From Peteryoungia rhizophila (lineage in GTDB: Bacteria; Pseudomonadota; Alphaproteobacteria; Rhizobiales; Rhizobiaceae), in contig NZ_STGT01000005.1 of assembly GCF_004912145.1 (NCBI RefSeq), positions 186,001 to 250,000 on the forward strand: a stretch of 64,000 bases of DNA, given 5' to 3'. Both the position numbers and the translations under genes were made by a program. Below, in pieces: positions 52,055-61,008 of this stretch (its first letter is position 1; the number at the start of each line of letters is the position of its first letter). The notes beneath the pieces were generated by a model. That model made no database searches. It saw only the letters and a list, made by a program, of their open reading frames with translations, and was not told where the DNA came from.

Positions 52055-52902
52055 CCCTTGGTCGCTCCAAGCGTCAGGCCGGCAATGAAATGCCGTTGCA
52101 TCAGGAAAAACATGGCGACCGGCGGCAGAGCCGCGACGATCGAGCCGGCCGAGACGAGATGCCAGGCAGCGACCCACTGGCCGTTCAGCGAATAAAGGCC
52201 GGCGGTCACCGGCATGGCATGCTGACCCTGCACGAGAACCGTCGCCCAGAAGTAGTCGTTCCAGACAAAGGTGAAGACGAGCACCGAGAGGGCTGCAATT
52301 GCGGGACGCATCAGCGGCAACACGATGTAGCGGAAGATCCGCCATTCCGAGACGCCCTCGACGCGTGCCGACTCGATCAGCGCAAAGGGCAGGCCCTTGA
52401 TGAAATTGCGCATGAAGAGCGTGCAGAAACCGGTCTGGAAGGCGACATGGAAGAGCACGAGGCCCATCGTCGTGTCGTAGAGACCGGCCCTCAGCGTCAT
52501 GTCACGCACCGGCACCATCAGGATCTGGAACGGGATGAAGTTGCCGGCCACAAAGAAGAAGAACAGAACCAGATTGCCCTTGAACTTGTAGACAGCAAGG
52601 GCAAAGCCCGTGAGGCAGGACAGCGCCACCGCTCCAATGACCGTCGGGATCGTCACCTTGAACGAGTTCAGGATGTAATAGCCGATCGGCGAGTTGTTGA
52701 AGACCGCCGAATAGTTCTCGAAACCGGCAAAGCCGGAAGGGATGCCGAAATAATTGCCGGCCGCGAGGTCGCCCGCCGGGCGCACCGACGTGATCGCGAC
52801 GCCGATCAGCGGGAGAAGCCAGAGGAAGAGGGCAACCGGCAGCAGGATCTTGTAGGCCGTCTGCGCAAAGGGCGAGGCCTTCTGGATCGGAGTGGGGAAC
52901 AT
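52051..52902 (-). CDS. Sugar ABC transporter permease (MalG type)
   Basis: This 283-residue inner-membrane protein has about six transmembrane helices. The permease EAA loop reads ALIESARVEGVSEWRIFRYIVLPLMRP (near residue 190), with the conserved E-A/S-x-x-x-G pattern that docks on the ATPase. It is the second CUT1 permease of the alpha-galactoside transporter. Its start overlaps the previous stop by one base (TGATG), and its own stop overlaps GH36 by four (ATGA). Confidence 0.93.
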   Translation of the reverse strand: MFPTPIQKASPFAQTAYKILLPVALFLWLLPLIGVAITSVRPAGDLAAGNYFGIPSGFAGFENYSAVFNNSPIGYYILNSFKVTIPTVIGAVALSCLTGFALAVYKFKGNLVLFFFFVAGNFIPFQILMVPVRDMTLRAGLYDTTMGLVLFHVAFQTGFCTLFMRNFIKGLPFALIESARVEGVSEWRIFRYIVLPLMRPAIAALSVLVFTFVWNDYFWATVLVQGQHAMPVTAGLYSLNGQWVAAWHLVSAGSIVAALPPVAMFFLMQRHFIAGLTLGATKG

Positions 52903-53810
52903 CAGGCGTTCCTTTCCTGGGCGAGCATGCGGACGATGAAGAGCGAGATGAAGACCATCATGATCAGGAACAGCACGACCGCGATCGATGCGCCGTAGCC
53001 CATGCGGAAGCCATATTCGGAGAGCGCCTGCTCATACATGAAGTAGGAAAGGACGGAGCTCGACCCGTAGGGGCCGCCGGCCGTCATGATCGACACGAGG
53101 TCGAAGGAGCGCAGCGAACCGATGACCGTCACGACCATGGCGATGAAGGTTGCCGGTGCCAGCTGCGGCAGGATCACGTACCAGAGCAGCTTCAGCCCCT
53201 TGGCACCGTCCATGCGGGCGGCTTCCACCTGCTCCGGATTGATGTTGTTGAGACCCGTCAAGTACAGGATCATGCAATAGGCCGTCTGCGGCCAGAGCCC
53301 GGCAACAATGATGCCGTAGGTCACATAGCGCTCGTCGGCGAGCACAGCCATCTGTTCACCGAACAGCATTTCCGTGAGCTTCGAAAACAGGCCGAAATCC
53401 GGGGCGTAGAACCAGGTAAACATCAGGCCGACGACGACCTGGCTGATCACGAAGGGAAAGAAGAACATCGACTTGTAGAGCCGGATGCCTGTGACGGTCT
53501 GGTTGAGGAAGAGCGCAACCGCAAGACCCGCAGGAATTGCCAGCAGGTAAAGCACCAGCCAGATCAGGTTGTTGTAAAGCGAGGTGTAGAAGGTGTCGTC
53601 GTCGAGGAGCTCGACATAATTGCCGACGCCGATCCACGTCATCGCGCCGAGGCCGTCCCAATCGTGGAAGCTGATCCAGATCGATTGAAAGATCGGGACG
53701 AGCACGTAGATCAAAAACATCAGCATGCCGGGCGCCAGAAACAGGAAAGGCGCGAACCTTTGCTGATTTCGCTTCCACGCGCTGGACGACGAAGGAACGG
53801 TGTTGCTCAT
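52902..53810 (-). CDS. Sugar ABC transporter permease (MalF type)
   Basis: This 302-residue inner-membrane protein has about six transmembrane helices and the EAA loop EQVEAARMDGAKGLKLLWYVILPQLAPA near residue 205. The start at 53810 (MSNTVPSSSS) has AGAGG just upstream; the longer open frame lies antisense-like within the binding-protein gene and is not real. It pairs with the MalG-type permease. A gap of 88 bases separates it from the binding-protein gene. Confidence 0.93.
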   Translation of the reverse strand: MSNTVPSSSSAWKRNQQRFAPFLFLAPGMLMFLIYVLVPIFQSIWISFHDWDGLGAMTWIGVGNYVELLDDDTFYTSLYNNLIWLVLYLLAIPAGLAVALFLNQTVTGIRLYKSMFFFPFVISQVVVGLMFTWFYAPDFGLFSKLTEMLFGEQMAVLADERYVTYGIIVAGLWPQTAYCMILYLTGLNNINPEQVEAARMDGAKGLKLLWYVILPQLAPATFIAMVVTVIGSLRSFDLVSIMTAGGPYGSSSVLSYFMYEQALSEYGFRMGYGASIAVVLFLIMMVFISLFIVRMLAQERNA

Positions 53811-53898
53811 GGCGGCACCTCTGAGGGAAAGGAAAACGGCAACCGGATGCCATGGGCCCAGGGAGACCCACAGCACCCGGCGCAGGGAGCTCTTTTGT

Positions 53899-55131
53899 TT
53901 ATTTGTGGACGCGGGCACGAACCTTTTCGAGCCGCTCCAGGATGGCGTCCAGCCGGTCCGGCTTGACCATGAACTCCTGGAAGCCCTCCATACCGGCCTT
54001 CGCCATTTCGGCATTGGCGTCGCGGTCATAGAATTGCGCGAGCGCATAGGCGTTCGACAGCATCTCGAAACCGGCACTGAGGAACGGATCCGCCGGCTTT
54101 TCGGCCTGATTGTTGACCGGCAGCTGGCCGAGCGTCGCATTCATCTTGGTCTGCGCTTCCGGCGAAGCGAGATAGGCGAGGAACTTCTTCGCATCTTCCT
54201 TGTTCTTCGCGCCCGACGGAATGTGGAACGTGTCGGTCGGAGCTTCTTCCGACATCGGAATGCCGGCCGTGATTTCCGGGAACTGCATGAAGCCGATCTG
54301 GTCTTCCTTCAACCCGCCATCCTTCATGGTCGCAACAGCGAAGTTGCCCATCAGATACATGGCAGCCTGGCCCTGAACCATCTGGGGAATGGCGTCCTGC
54401 CAGTCGATGGCGGCATGGTTCTCGTTGAAGTAACCGGCGTTGACCAGCTCGCCCCACTTCTCGAACACGGCCTTCACGCGCGGATCGGTGTAGGGAACCT
54501 TGCCCGAAGTCAGTTCCATGTGGAACTCATAGCCGTTGACGCGCAGGTTCAGGTAGTCGAACCAGCCACCCGTCGGCCACAGCGCCTTGGTGCCGATGGT
54601 GATCGGGGTGACACCGGCCGACTTCAGCTTTTCGCAAGCGGCCAGGAATTCGGCCCAGTTCTTCGGCGGCTCGATGCCCTGTTCGGCGAAGATGTCCTTA
54701 CGATAATAGATGCCCCACTGGTAATAGGTGTAGGGCACGCCCCACTTCTTGCCGTCGATGGTCATCGAGGCGGAAGCGGACTTCAACTGGTCGTTCAGGC
54801 CATTGGCTTCCCAGACATCCGATACGTCTTCGAACAGACCGGCCTTGACGAAGGGCTCCATGCGGTTGCCGGCATACCAAGCGGCGACATCGGGCGCGTC
54901 AGCGGTCAGGAAGTTACGGATGGCGGACTTGTAACCTTCGTGGTCGAAGTTGTTCCACTTGACCGTAATATCGGGGTTGGCCTTCTGGAAATCGGTGATC
55001 AGCTCTTCCATCGCCTTCTTCGGCGCCGGATCGGAGTGGTCGGAATTGAGAGTGATTTCACCGGCAAATGCGGCAGATGACAGAAGGGCAGCACCCAGAG
55101 CAAGGCTGCTCAGGCTTTTGAAAAAGGTCAT
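53899..55131 (-). CDS. Periplasmic sugar-binding protein (CUT1, alpha-galactoside transporter)
   Basis: This 410-residue extracellular solute-binding protein of family 1 has signal peptide MTFFKSLSSLALGAALLSSAAFA and cleavage before GEITLNSDHSD. Typical elements are AAWYAGNRMEPFVKAGLFEDVSDVW, GVPYTYYQWGIYYRKDIF and QGQAAMYLMGNFAVATM. It captures the sugar for the two permeases and the ATPase. Given the GH36 and GH42 genes in the operon, an alpha-galactoside such as raffinose or melibiose is the likeliest ligand. First gene of the operon, with TAGGGAGGAAAAC before its ATG. Confidence 0.93.
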   Translation of the reverse strand: MTFFKSLSSLALGAALLSSAAFAGEITLNSDHSDPAPKKAMEELITDFQKANPDITVKWNNFDHEGYKSAIRNFLTADAPDVAAWYAGNRMEPFVKAGLFEDVSDVWEANGLNDQLKSASASMTIDGKKWGVPYTYYQWGIYYRKDIFAEQGIEPPKNWAEFLAACEKLKSAGVTPITIGTKALWPTGGWFDYLNLRVNGYEFHMELTSGKVPYTDPRVKAVFEKWGELVNAGYFNENHAAIDWQDAIPQMVQGQAAMYLMGNFAVATMKDGGLKEDQIGFMQFPEITAGIPMSEEAPTDTFHIPSGAKNKEDAKKFLAYLASPEAQTKMNATLGQLPVNNQAEKPADPFLSAGFEMLSNAYALAQFYDRDANAEMAKAGMEGFQEFMVKPDRLDAILERLEKVRARVHK

Positions 55132-55281
55132 GTTTTCCTCCCTATGACCGTTATGCAGTCCATATGCGGAGCTTAGGCCCCGGATCCCACCGGAGCGGCA
55201 TTCTCAGCTCATCTTGATCATCCGATTCAAACCCGTAATAATCTACCGAGTTTTTGCCGATCTTTTCCGGGATCCTAAGAT
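55132..55281. promoter_or_regulatory. Galactoside operon / araC-type regulator control region
   Basis: These 150 bases lie between the divergent binding-protein and AraC-family genes. They hold the strong ribosome site of the operon (AGGGAGGA on the minus strand near 55138) and TATGC repeated at an 11-base interval (55153 and 55164 region). They also hold an A/T-rich stretch at 55220-55262 that is the likely promoter zone. The AraC-type protein presumably binds here. Confidence 0.45.
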
Positions 55282-56205
55282 TTGGAACATGTGAAGCCCC
55301 TGTTGGTGGACGAATCGGTCCCCGTGCATCCAGACCATGACCCGCGACACCCGCTGGTCATCTTCGGCGATCATCGCTTTTGTGCGGGGGAAAGCCTAAC
55401 GGTGCATCGCATGGCGGGGCCACACATGCACAGCCAGATCGAGCTCAACTTCGTGCTGACGGGCCAGATGACCTACTGGTTCGACGGACGGGAGCTGACG
55501 GTCGATGAGGGGCGCCTCTGCCTCTTCTGGGGCATGATCCCGCACCAGGTGACCGACCGCAGGGAAGGCACCCGTTTCGTGTGCCTCTACGTGCCGATGT
55601 CCGTTTTCCTTGGACTGGCCAATCTCAGCCGCTTCCGCGATGCCGTCTTCCGCGGCGCCATGATCGAGGCGTTGGAAATCCGCTCCTGGGATCGGGACAT
55701 TTTCCAGCGCTGGCGCGAGGAACTCCTGGCGGGCGACGAGAACCTGACCGAGATCGTGCGCAACGAACTGACAGCCCGTGTTCTCCGGATCGAGCGCGAT
55801 GGATGGCGGGATCTCCGCGAGGAAGGCTCGGCGATCGCCAGTTTCAGCGCCAATGACAGCGAGCGCGTCGAGCACATCGAGCGCATGCTGCGCTTCATCG
55901 CCGAACATGCCCTGGAAAACATTTCAGCCGATGATGTCGGAAATGCCGTCGGTCTGCATCCGAACTATGCCATGTCGATCTTCAAGCGGGCCGTCGGCCA
56001 CACGATCAACCAAGCGATCGTGCGCCACCGCCTGGACACCGCACAGTCCCTGCTGATCTCAACCGACCTGTCGATCACCGACGTCGCCTTTGAAAGCGGA
56101 TTTGGGTCGGTCTCCCGCTTCTACGAGGCCTTCAGCCAGCGTTTTGTCGAGAAGCCGACGGCTTTCCGTCGCCGCATGCGCTCCAAGGGCATGCCACAAG
56201 CCTGA
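55282..56205 (+). CDS. AraC-family transcriptional regulator
   Basis: This 307-residue protein has an N-terminal cupin sugar-sensing domain (HRFCAGESLTVHRMAGPHMHSQIELNFVLTG, about residues 30-75). The C-terminal double helix-turn-helix has LENISADDVGNAVGLHPNYAMSIFKRAVG and SITDVAFESGFGSVSRFYEAF (about residues 212-300). Start is uncertain: TTG 55282 with GGGA nine bases upstream, or GTG 55291. It is divergent from the alpha-galactoside operon and is its probable activator, comparable with AgpT/RafR-type regulators. Confidence 0.9.
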   Translation: MEHVKPLLVDESVPVHPDHDPRHPLVIFGDHRFCAGESLTVHRMAGPHMHSQIELNFVLTGQMTYWFDGRELTVDEGRLCLFWGMIPHQVTDRREGTRFVCLYVPMSVFLGLANLSRFRDAVFRGAMIEALEIRSWDRDIFQRWREELLAGDENLTEIVRNELTARVLRIERDGWRDLREEGSAIASFSANDSERVEHIERMLRFIAEHALENISADDVGNAVGLHPNYAMSIFKRAVGHTINQAIVRHRLDTAQSLLISTDLSITDVAFESGFGSVSRFYEAFSQRFVEKPTAFRRRMRSKGMPQA

Positions 56206-56215
56206 GCGCCCCGGA

Positions 56216-57304
56216 TCAACGTCGCGCGATCGCTGACAGTATGGGCATGGCCACGCCCGGGCACCATTCCTGGAAACCGATGATGCGGCGGACGACCTTC
56301 TCCGCATGATTGCCGGCAATGTCAGCTAGGCGGTGCTCCAGATAGGGATTGAGAAAACGCTCCAGCGTGGTCGCCACGTAAGCCTCGGCCTCGCCACCAA
56401 GACCATGCATCCGAAAACCGGGCACGACTTTCTCGCGGTAAATCTCCTCCAGTTCAGCACGGATCGCGGCATCGGCCAGAATGTCCTTGACGCATTCGGT
56501 CTGCGGCCGGCCTTGCCTCTGCCAGCGATCGGCAAGAACCGTATGGCCGAGATTGAGAATATGCAGCTTTAGCCTCTCATACAGCGTCAGGTCGTCGACG
56601 AGCTTGATGCAAGGATGCTCGCAGGGAAGGGTCAGTCCAGGCTGCCGCTCGATCGCCCAGATCGCATAGGGTTCCGCGATCGCCCCCGCAGGCTCGATCG
56701 GCTCGGAGACGATGCGGTCGACAAGCGTGTTCCCCCAGATGACACGGTCCGTCAGCCAGGAAACGAACAGCGCGTCGGGGATATGCCGGCTTGCGAGATC
56801 AACGATCAGCCGCTGAAGCACCTCGCCGTTTCGCGAGATCAGCTCACAGGGCAAGATGGTGAGCGGCATGCCACCACCACGGAAACGCGCATGCAGCAAT
56901 GCCAGGAGCTTCATCGGAAAGGAACGCGGAACACCGTCGACCGTGTCGCCGTCAACCAGGGAATAGCCCTTGTCTCCGGTATTGCTGAGAACGACGCGCG
57001 CTTCTTCAACGAAGATCCGGGTGACCTCCTCCCAGTTGGCCTGGGTTGACAGCGAGCGGCTGACCGACCGCACACGCAACTCCCGCTCCACGGGCTTTCC
57101 GTCTTCCAAACCCCTGATAATGACCGGAAACCCTTCGGGCGCCGACAAGGCCCCGATCCGCCCGGCCCGGGAGGCATCACCGCTCGTCTGCACCACAGTA
57201 ATCGGCCCTAGTGCCTTCCCTGCCTCCATGGCCTCGCTGACGAAGAGGTCGGCATGCGCCTGGAGAAACCGGCTCGTGCCGAATTGCAGGATGGGCGTGG
57301 TCAT
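56216..57304 (-). CDS. Mannitol dehydrogenase family oxidoreductase (tagaturonate reductase-like)
   Basis: This 362-residue polyol dehydrogenase of the long-chain mannitol/UxaB family has the N-terminal ILQFGTSRFLQAHADLF (Rossmann glycine/arginine region). ARVVLSNTGDKGYSL, LPCELISRNGE and the C-terminal helical region KLHILNLGHTVLAD follow, with the catalytic Lys in the IKLVDDLTLYERLKLHILN block. It is shorter than E. coli UxaB (about 480), and identity with UxaB is only inferred. It would interconvert a keto-sugar acid and its alcohol with NAD(P)H. It starts three bases after the GntR stop. Confidence 0.8.
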   Translation of the reverse strand: MTTPILQFGTSRFLQAHADLFVSEAMEAGKALGPITVVQTSGDASRAGRIGALSAPEGFPVIIRGLEDGKPVERELRVRSVSRSLSTQANWEEVTRIFVEEARVVLSNTGDKGYSLVDGDTVDGVPRSFPMKLLALLHARFRGGGMPLTILPCELISRNGEVLQRLIVDLASRHIPDALFVSWLTDRVIWGNTLVDRIVSEPIEPAGAIAEPYAIWAIERQPGLTLPCEHPCIKLVDDLTLYERLKLHILNLGHTVLADRWQRQGRPQTECVKDILADAAIRAELEEIYREKVVPGFRMHGLGGEAEAYVATTLERFLNPYLEHRLADIAGNHAEKVVRRIIGFQEWCPGVAMPILSAIARR

Positions 57305-57307
57305 GGC

Positions 57308-58195
57308 TCAGGCAGGCTCCTGGATGGATTGCAGCAGTGTTTCGCGTGCCGATTTCAGATGCTGGCGGCAGGCCTTTTCGATCTTTCCAGCATCGCGGGA
57401 AAAGAGGGCCCGGATATAGTCGAGATGCTCTTCCAGCGCCCGCTGGTTCCGGGCCCGCGCATTCGTCTTGTTCCACTGGTAGTGGTAGTGAAAGACGATC
57501 GTGATGATGTCGTAGAAATCGATAATGAAGCGATTGCTGGACGCCTTCTGGACGAGCAGGTGAAAGCGCTCATCGAGCTCTGAGAAATCCATGTAGCGAT
57601 TGTCGATATCGGCGAGCAGCGCATGGTGTTGCGCCTCAACCAGCCGGAGCTCGTCCCAGGCAGGATGGTCCTCGGCCAGATGGACAAAGCTTGCCGCCGA
57701 GCGGAGCTCGAACATTTCGCGTACCTCGGTCAGCTCGAGCGCGAATTCGCGGGTAAAGCCCTTCAGCACCCAATGGCTGTTCGGCCGCTTCTCGATCAGC
57801 CCGAAGCGGCTGAAGCGGATGAGGAATTCGCGGACACTCGTCGTGCCGATGCCGATCTCGCGGGCAAGCTCCAGCTCGTTGATCTGCATGCCCGGCTGGG
57901 CACCACCGGCGAGGATGCGCCGCATGAAGCTGCGCTCGATAATCTCGGAAAGAGAGTTGGTCTCCTCGTCGGGGAAATAGTCGCTCTGAACAGGTCGACG
58001 CAACACCGTCTTAGACCGCTTGTCCCAGGCGACGAGCCCTGCCTCGCCGAGCCTCGTCAGCACGGCGCGCACCGTCGTGCGGCTGACGCTCAACAGACCG
58101 CAAAGCTCCGGCTCCGAGGGAAGCGTATCCGTCTCCTCGATCAGCTTCAGCGTGCGGTTGTAAGCATCTTTGAAGACGGTGTTCTGCTTGGCCAT
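57308..58195 (-). CDS. GntR/FadR family regulator with two winged-helix segments
   Basis: This 295-residue protein has a first GntR-like winged helix at residues 8-66 (SEPELCGLLSVSRTTVRAVLTRLGEAGLVAW). A second helix-turn-helix-like winged segment spans residues 82-146 (MQINELELAREIGIGTTSVREFLIRFSRFGLIEKR). The FCD ligand-binding domain (about 150-290) has FELRSAASFVHLAEDHPAWDEL and RFHLLVQKAS. Usual FadR-type proteins have only one DNA-binding domain and about 220-250 residues. It is divergent from uxaA and reads into the mannitol-dehydrogenase-family gene, so it is the likely regulator of this sugar locus. Confidence 0.88.
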   Translation of the reverse strand: MAKQNTVFKDAYNRTLKLIEETDTLPSEPELCGLLSVSRTTVRAVLTRLGEAGLVAWDKRSKTVLRRPVQSDYFPDEETNSLSEIIERSFMRRILAGGAQPGMQINELELAREIGIGTTSVREFLIRFSRFGLIEKRPNSHWVLKGFTREFALELTEVREMFELRSAASFVHLAEDHPAWDELRLVEAQHHALLADIDNRYMDFSELDERFHLLVQKASSNRFIIDFYDIITIVFHYHYQWNKTNARARNQRALEEHLDYIRALFSRDAGKIEKACRQHLKSARETLLQSIQEPA

Positions 58196-58445
58196 GAATC
58201 TGCCTGGATTGGTGTTGTGTGGCGCTTAGGTCTTTTGCCTCTTGGCGCAAGACGCAAACTCGCGCAATGAAAACCACCGATTGCGGCGGCCTTCCTCTCC
58301 TTCTCTCGGGTTTCTATTCCTCCTGCTCGGCGCTGGAGCAAATTGTTCTTTATCGATATCATACCCATTGACGAGCAACTGTCTATTGCCGATAAAAGAC
58401 AAAACACAGGATCCGGTCTCGCCGGACGCATGGGAGAAACATCGG
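58196..58445. promoter_or_regulatory. gntR / uxaA divergent control region
   Basis: These 250 bases contain TTTATCGATATC at 58349-58360, nearly identical to a perfect palindrome upstream of the binding-protein gene at 61565-61576. A possible half-site GATAAAA is at 58391-58397. This is the likely binding region for the GntR regulator. The frame extending uxaA back to 58242 is not coding. Confidence 0.6.
58349..58360. promoter_or_regulatory. Candidate GntR operator, TTTATCGATATC
   Basis: A 12-base motif matching TTTATCGATAAA (61565-61576) in 10 of 12 positions, located 86 bases before the uxaA start and 154 bases from the gntR start. Confidence 0.5.
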
Positions 58446-59951
58446 GTGTCGAAACCAGCCTGCATCCTGCTGTCGCAGGACGACAATGTTGCCGTGACCA
58501 CTGTTGCGATCGAAGCCGGGCATGTCTTGCCGGGCGGCGCGCCGGCAGCGGCGAAGATTGATCCCGGCCACAAGGTGGCGGTCCGCGCCATCCGCCAGGG
58601 CGAGCCTGTCGTCAAATATGCCCAGGCGATCGGCCGGGCCACGACGGACATTGCCGCAGGCGACCACGTCCATTCCCACAATCTCGCCTTCGATGAAGAC
58701 CGCCTCTCGGTGAGCGGCCTCGCCCAGCCCGAAACGGCGACAGCAGCCGACAAGGGCCGCACCTTCATGGGCTATCGCCGCGCCGATGGGCGTGCTGCGA
58801 CCCGCAACTATATCGGCATCATAGCCAGCGTGAACTGTTCCACCACCGTCTGTCGGGCGATCGCGGAGGCAGCCAACCGCACCATCCTTCCGCATTACGA
58901 GGGCATCGACGGCTTTGTCCCGATCGTCCACGACCAGGGCTGCGGCATGAGCTCGACCGGCGACGGCATGCGCACGCTGCACAGAACAATAGCCGGCTAC
59001 ACAAGACATGTGAATTTCGGCGGCGTGCTGATGGTCGGCCTCGGCTGCGAAGTCAACCAGCTGACGCTTTACGGCCAGAGCGGCGCCGGCGCCTCCAAGC
59101 GTCACTTCAACATCCAGGACGCCGGCGGCTCGCGCCGCGCGGTCGAGAACGCCCTTTCGATTCTGAAGGAGATCGCAGCCGAAGTCGGGACGATGCGCCG
59201 CGAGCCAATCTCCGTTAGCGAGATCATCGTTGGCCTGCAATGCGGCGGCTCGGATGGCCTGTCCGGCATCACCGCCAATCCGGCGCTCGGCGTCGCTGTC
59301 GATATTCTTGCAGGAGCCGGCGGTACGGCGATACTCTCCGAAACCTCGGAGATCTACGGCGCCGAACACCTCCTACGCAGCCGCGCCGTCAACGAAGAGG
59401 TCGCGGTCAAGCTCGACGGCCTGATCTCCTGGTGGGAGGCCTATGTCGCCCAGCACGGCGCCTCGCTCGATAACAATCCCTCGCCCGGCAACAAAAAGGG
59501 TGGCCTGACCACCATTCTCGAAAAGTCGCTCGGCGCCGTCGCGAAGGGCGGGCGCTCGCCGCTGACCGCCGTCTACAATTACGCGGAACGCGTCACCGAA
59601 CACGGCCTCGTCTTCATGGACACGCCCGGCTACGACCCGGTCTCGGCGACCGGCCAGGTGGCAGGCGGCGCAAATGTGATTGCCTTCACCACCGGCCGTG
59701 GCTCCTGCTTCGGCTCTCGCCCCGTGCCCTCGATCAAGCTGACTAGCAACACCGCGCTCTACAAGTCGATGGAAGAGGACATGGATATCGACTGCGGCGT
59801 GATTGCCACGGGAGACGCCAGCGTCTCGGGCCTCGGCCGCGACATTTTCGACCTGATCATCGAGACCGCCTCGGGCCAGAAGACCAAGAGCGAGGTCTTC
59901 GGCTACGGCGACAACGAATTCGTGCCGTGGCACCTCGGTGCCACGCTCTGA
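58446..59951 (+). CDS. uxaA: UxaA-family (altronate/galactarate-type) dehydratase
   Basis: This is a 501-residue UxaA-family iron-dependent dehydratase. It has an N-terminal SAF domain (about 1-95) with IDPGHKVAVRAI and GDHVHSHNL. The large catalytic domain has VHDQGCGMSSTG, VGLGCEVNQL and LQCGGSDGLSGITANPALG, and the C-terminal block is TTGRGSCFGSRPVPSIKL. The conserved cysteines support a metal site. Start is GTG 58446 with GGGAGAAAC upstream. In uronate pathways it dehydrates D-altronate to 2-keto-3-deoxy-gluconate; here the companion genes (AKR, FucU) point to a deoxysugar or galactose-type acid, so the substrate is open. Confidence 0.87.
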   Translation: MSKPACILLSQDDNVAVTTVAIEAGHVLPGGAPAAAKIDPGHKVAVRAIRQGEPVVKYAQAIGRATTDIAAGDHVHSHNLAFDEDRLSVSGLAQPETATAADKGRTFMGYRRADGRAATRNYIGIIASVNCSTTVCRAIAEAANRTILPHYEGIDGFVPIVHDQGCGMSSTGDGMRTLHRTIAGYTRHVNFGGVLMVGLGCEVNQLTLYGQSGAGASKRHFNIQDAGGSRRAVENALSILKEIAAEVGTMRREPISVSEIIVGLQCGGSDGLSGITANPALGVAVDILAGAGGTAILSETSEIYGAEHLLRSRAVNEEVAVKLDGLISWWEAYVAQHGASLDNNPSPGNKKGGLTTILEKSLGAVAKGGRSPLTAVYNYAERVTEHGLVFMDTPGYDPVSATGQVAGGANVIAFTTGRGSCFGSRPVPSIKLTSNTALYKSMEEDMDIDCGVIATGDASVSGLGRDIFDLIIETASGQKTKSEVFGYGDNEFVPWHLGATL

Positions 59952-59979
59952 CCTCGACAACTGGGATCCGGATATCAGC

Positions 59980-60999
59980 ATGAAGACGAGACGCATCGGC
60001 AAGACCGCCCTCGAAGTGACCGAATACTCCTTCGGCACCGCCCCGCTTGGCGGCCTCTACCGCCCCTGCCCGCGTGATGTCGGCGTTGCAACTCTGCAGG
60101 CCGCCTGGGATCACGGCATCCGCTATTTCGATACGGCCCCGCATTACGGCTTTGGCCAGGCCGAGCGTTATGTCGGCGACTTCCTGCGCGACAAGCCGGA
60201 AGGCAGCTATGTGCTCTCGACCAAGGTCGGCCGTCTGCTCGCACCCGTACCGAAAGACCAGATCCCGAATGTCGGCTTCGTCGATCCTCTGCCCTTCAAG
60301 CTGGTCTACGACTACAGCTATGACGGCATCATGCGTTCGGTCGATTTTAGCTACGCGCGCCTCGGCCTCAATCGCATCGACATCCTCTATGTCCACGACA
60401 TCGGCGTCTACACACACGGCCGCGAGGTCAACGATCGCTATGTGAAGCAGCTGCGCGATGGCGGCTACAAGGCGCTCGATCAGCTGAAATCCTCTGGCGC
60501 CATCAAGGCCTTCGGTCTCGGCGTCAATGAAGTCCCGGCATGCCTGGAGATGATGGCCGATATCGACATCGACGTCATCCTGATGGCCGGCCGCTATTCG
60601 CTGCTCGATCGCTCCGCCGTCGAGGAATTGCTGCCGCTCTGCGAGAAGCGCGGCACCTCGATCACCGCTGGCGGCGTCTTCAACTCCGGCATCCTGGCGA
60701 CGGGCGCCGTTCCGGGCGGGCATTTCGACTACACCCCCGCAACCGACGAAGTGCTCGGAAAGGTGCGCGCGATGGAAGACTTGGCGAAGCAGGCCGGCAA
60801 GCCGCTCGCCCAGTTCGCAATGCAGTTCCCGTTGCACCATCCGGCAGTCGCCTCCGTCATCATCGGTACGGCAAAGCCGGAAAGCCTTCATCGCAACATG
60901 GCGCTGACGACAGAAGAACTGCCGGCCTCCGCCTTCGCACCCTTCGAGGCGCACACACTCGTTGCACCGCCGCTCGGCGATGCGGCTGTCCGGGAATAG
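59980..60999 (+). CDS. Aldo/keto reductase, L-fucose / D-threo-aldose dehydrogenase-like
   Basis: This 339-residue TIM-barrel oxidoreductase has the aldo/keto reductase tetrad in FDTAPHYGFGQAE (Asp, Tyr), STKVGRLL (Lys) and YVHDIGVYTHG (His). Members beside FucU oxidise L-fucose and related aldoses (L-galactose, D-arabinose) to lactones with NAD(P)+. Start chosen at MKTRRIGKTALEV (59980) over a 14-residue longer frame. fucU starts nine bases after its stop, and uxaA ends 28 bases before its start, so they form one operon. Confidence 0.87.
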   Translation: MKTRRIGKTALEVTEYSFGTAPLGGLYRPCPRDVGVATLQAAWDHGIRYFDTAPHYGFGQAERYVGDFLRDKPEGSYVLSTKVGRLLAPVPKDQIPNVGFVDPLPFKLVYDYSYDGIMRSVDFSYARLGLNRIDILYVHDIGVYTHGREVNDRYVKQLRDGGYKALDQLKSSGAIKAFGLGVNEVPACLEMMADIDIDVILMAGRYSLLDRSAVEELLPLCEKRGTSITAGGVFNSGILATGAVPGGHFDYTPATDEVLGKVRAMEDLAKQAGKPLAQFAMQFPLHHPAVASVIIGTAKPESLHRNMALTTEELPASAFAPFEAHTLVAPPLGDAAVRE

Positions 61000-61008
61000 G
61001 AGCTGAAC

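Noticed and set aside
53811-53898. Terminator or attenuator between the sugar-binding-protein and MalF-type permease genes
   Set aside because: Only weak, imperfect GGGTCTCCC-like pairing without a T-run was seen.
58242-58445. 68-codon N-terminal extension of uxaA
   Set aside because: The extension would be coded by the operator-bearing promoter region; GTG 58446 has GGGAGAAAC upstream and gives the family start.
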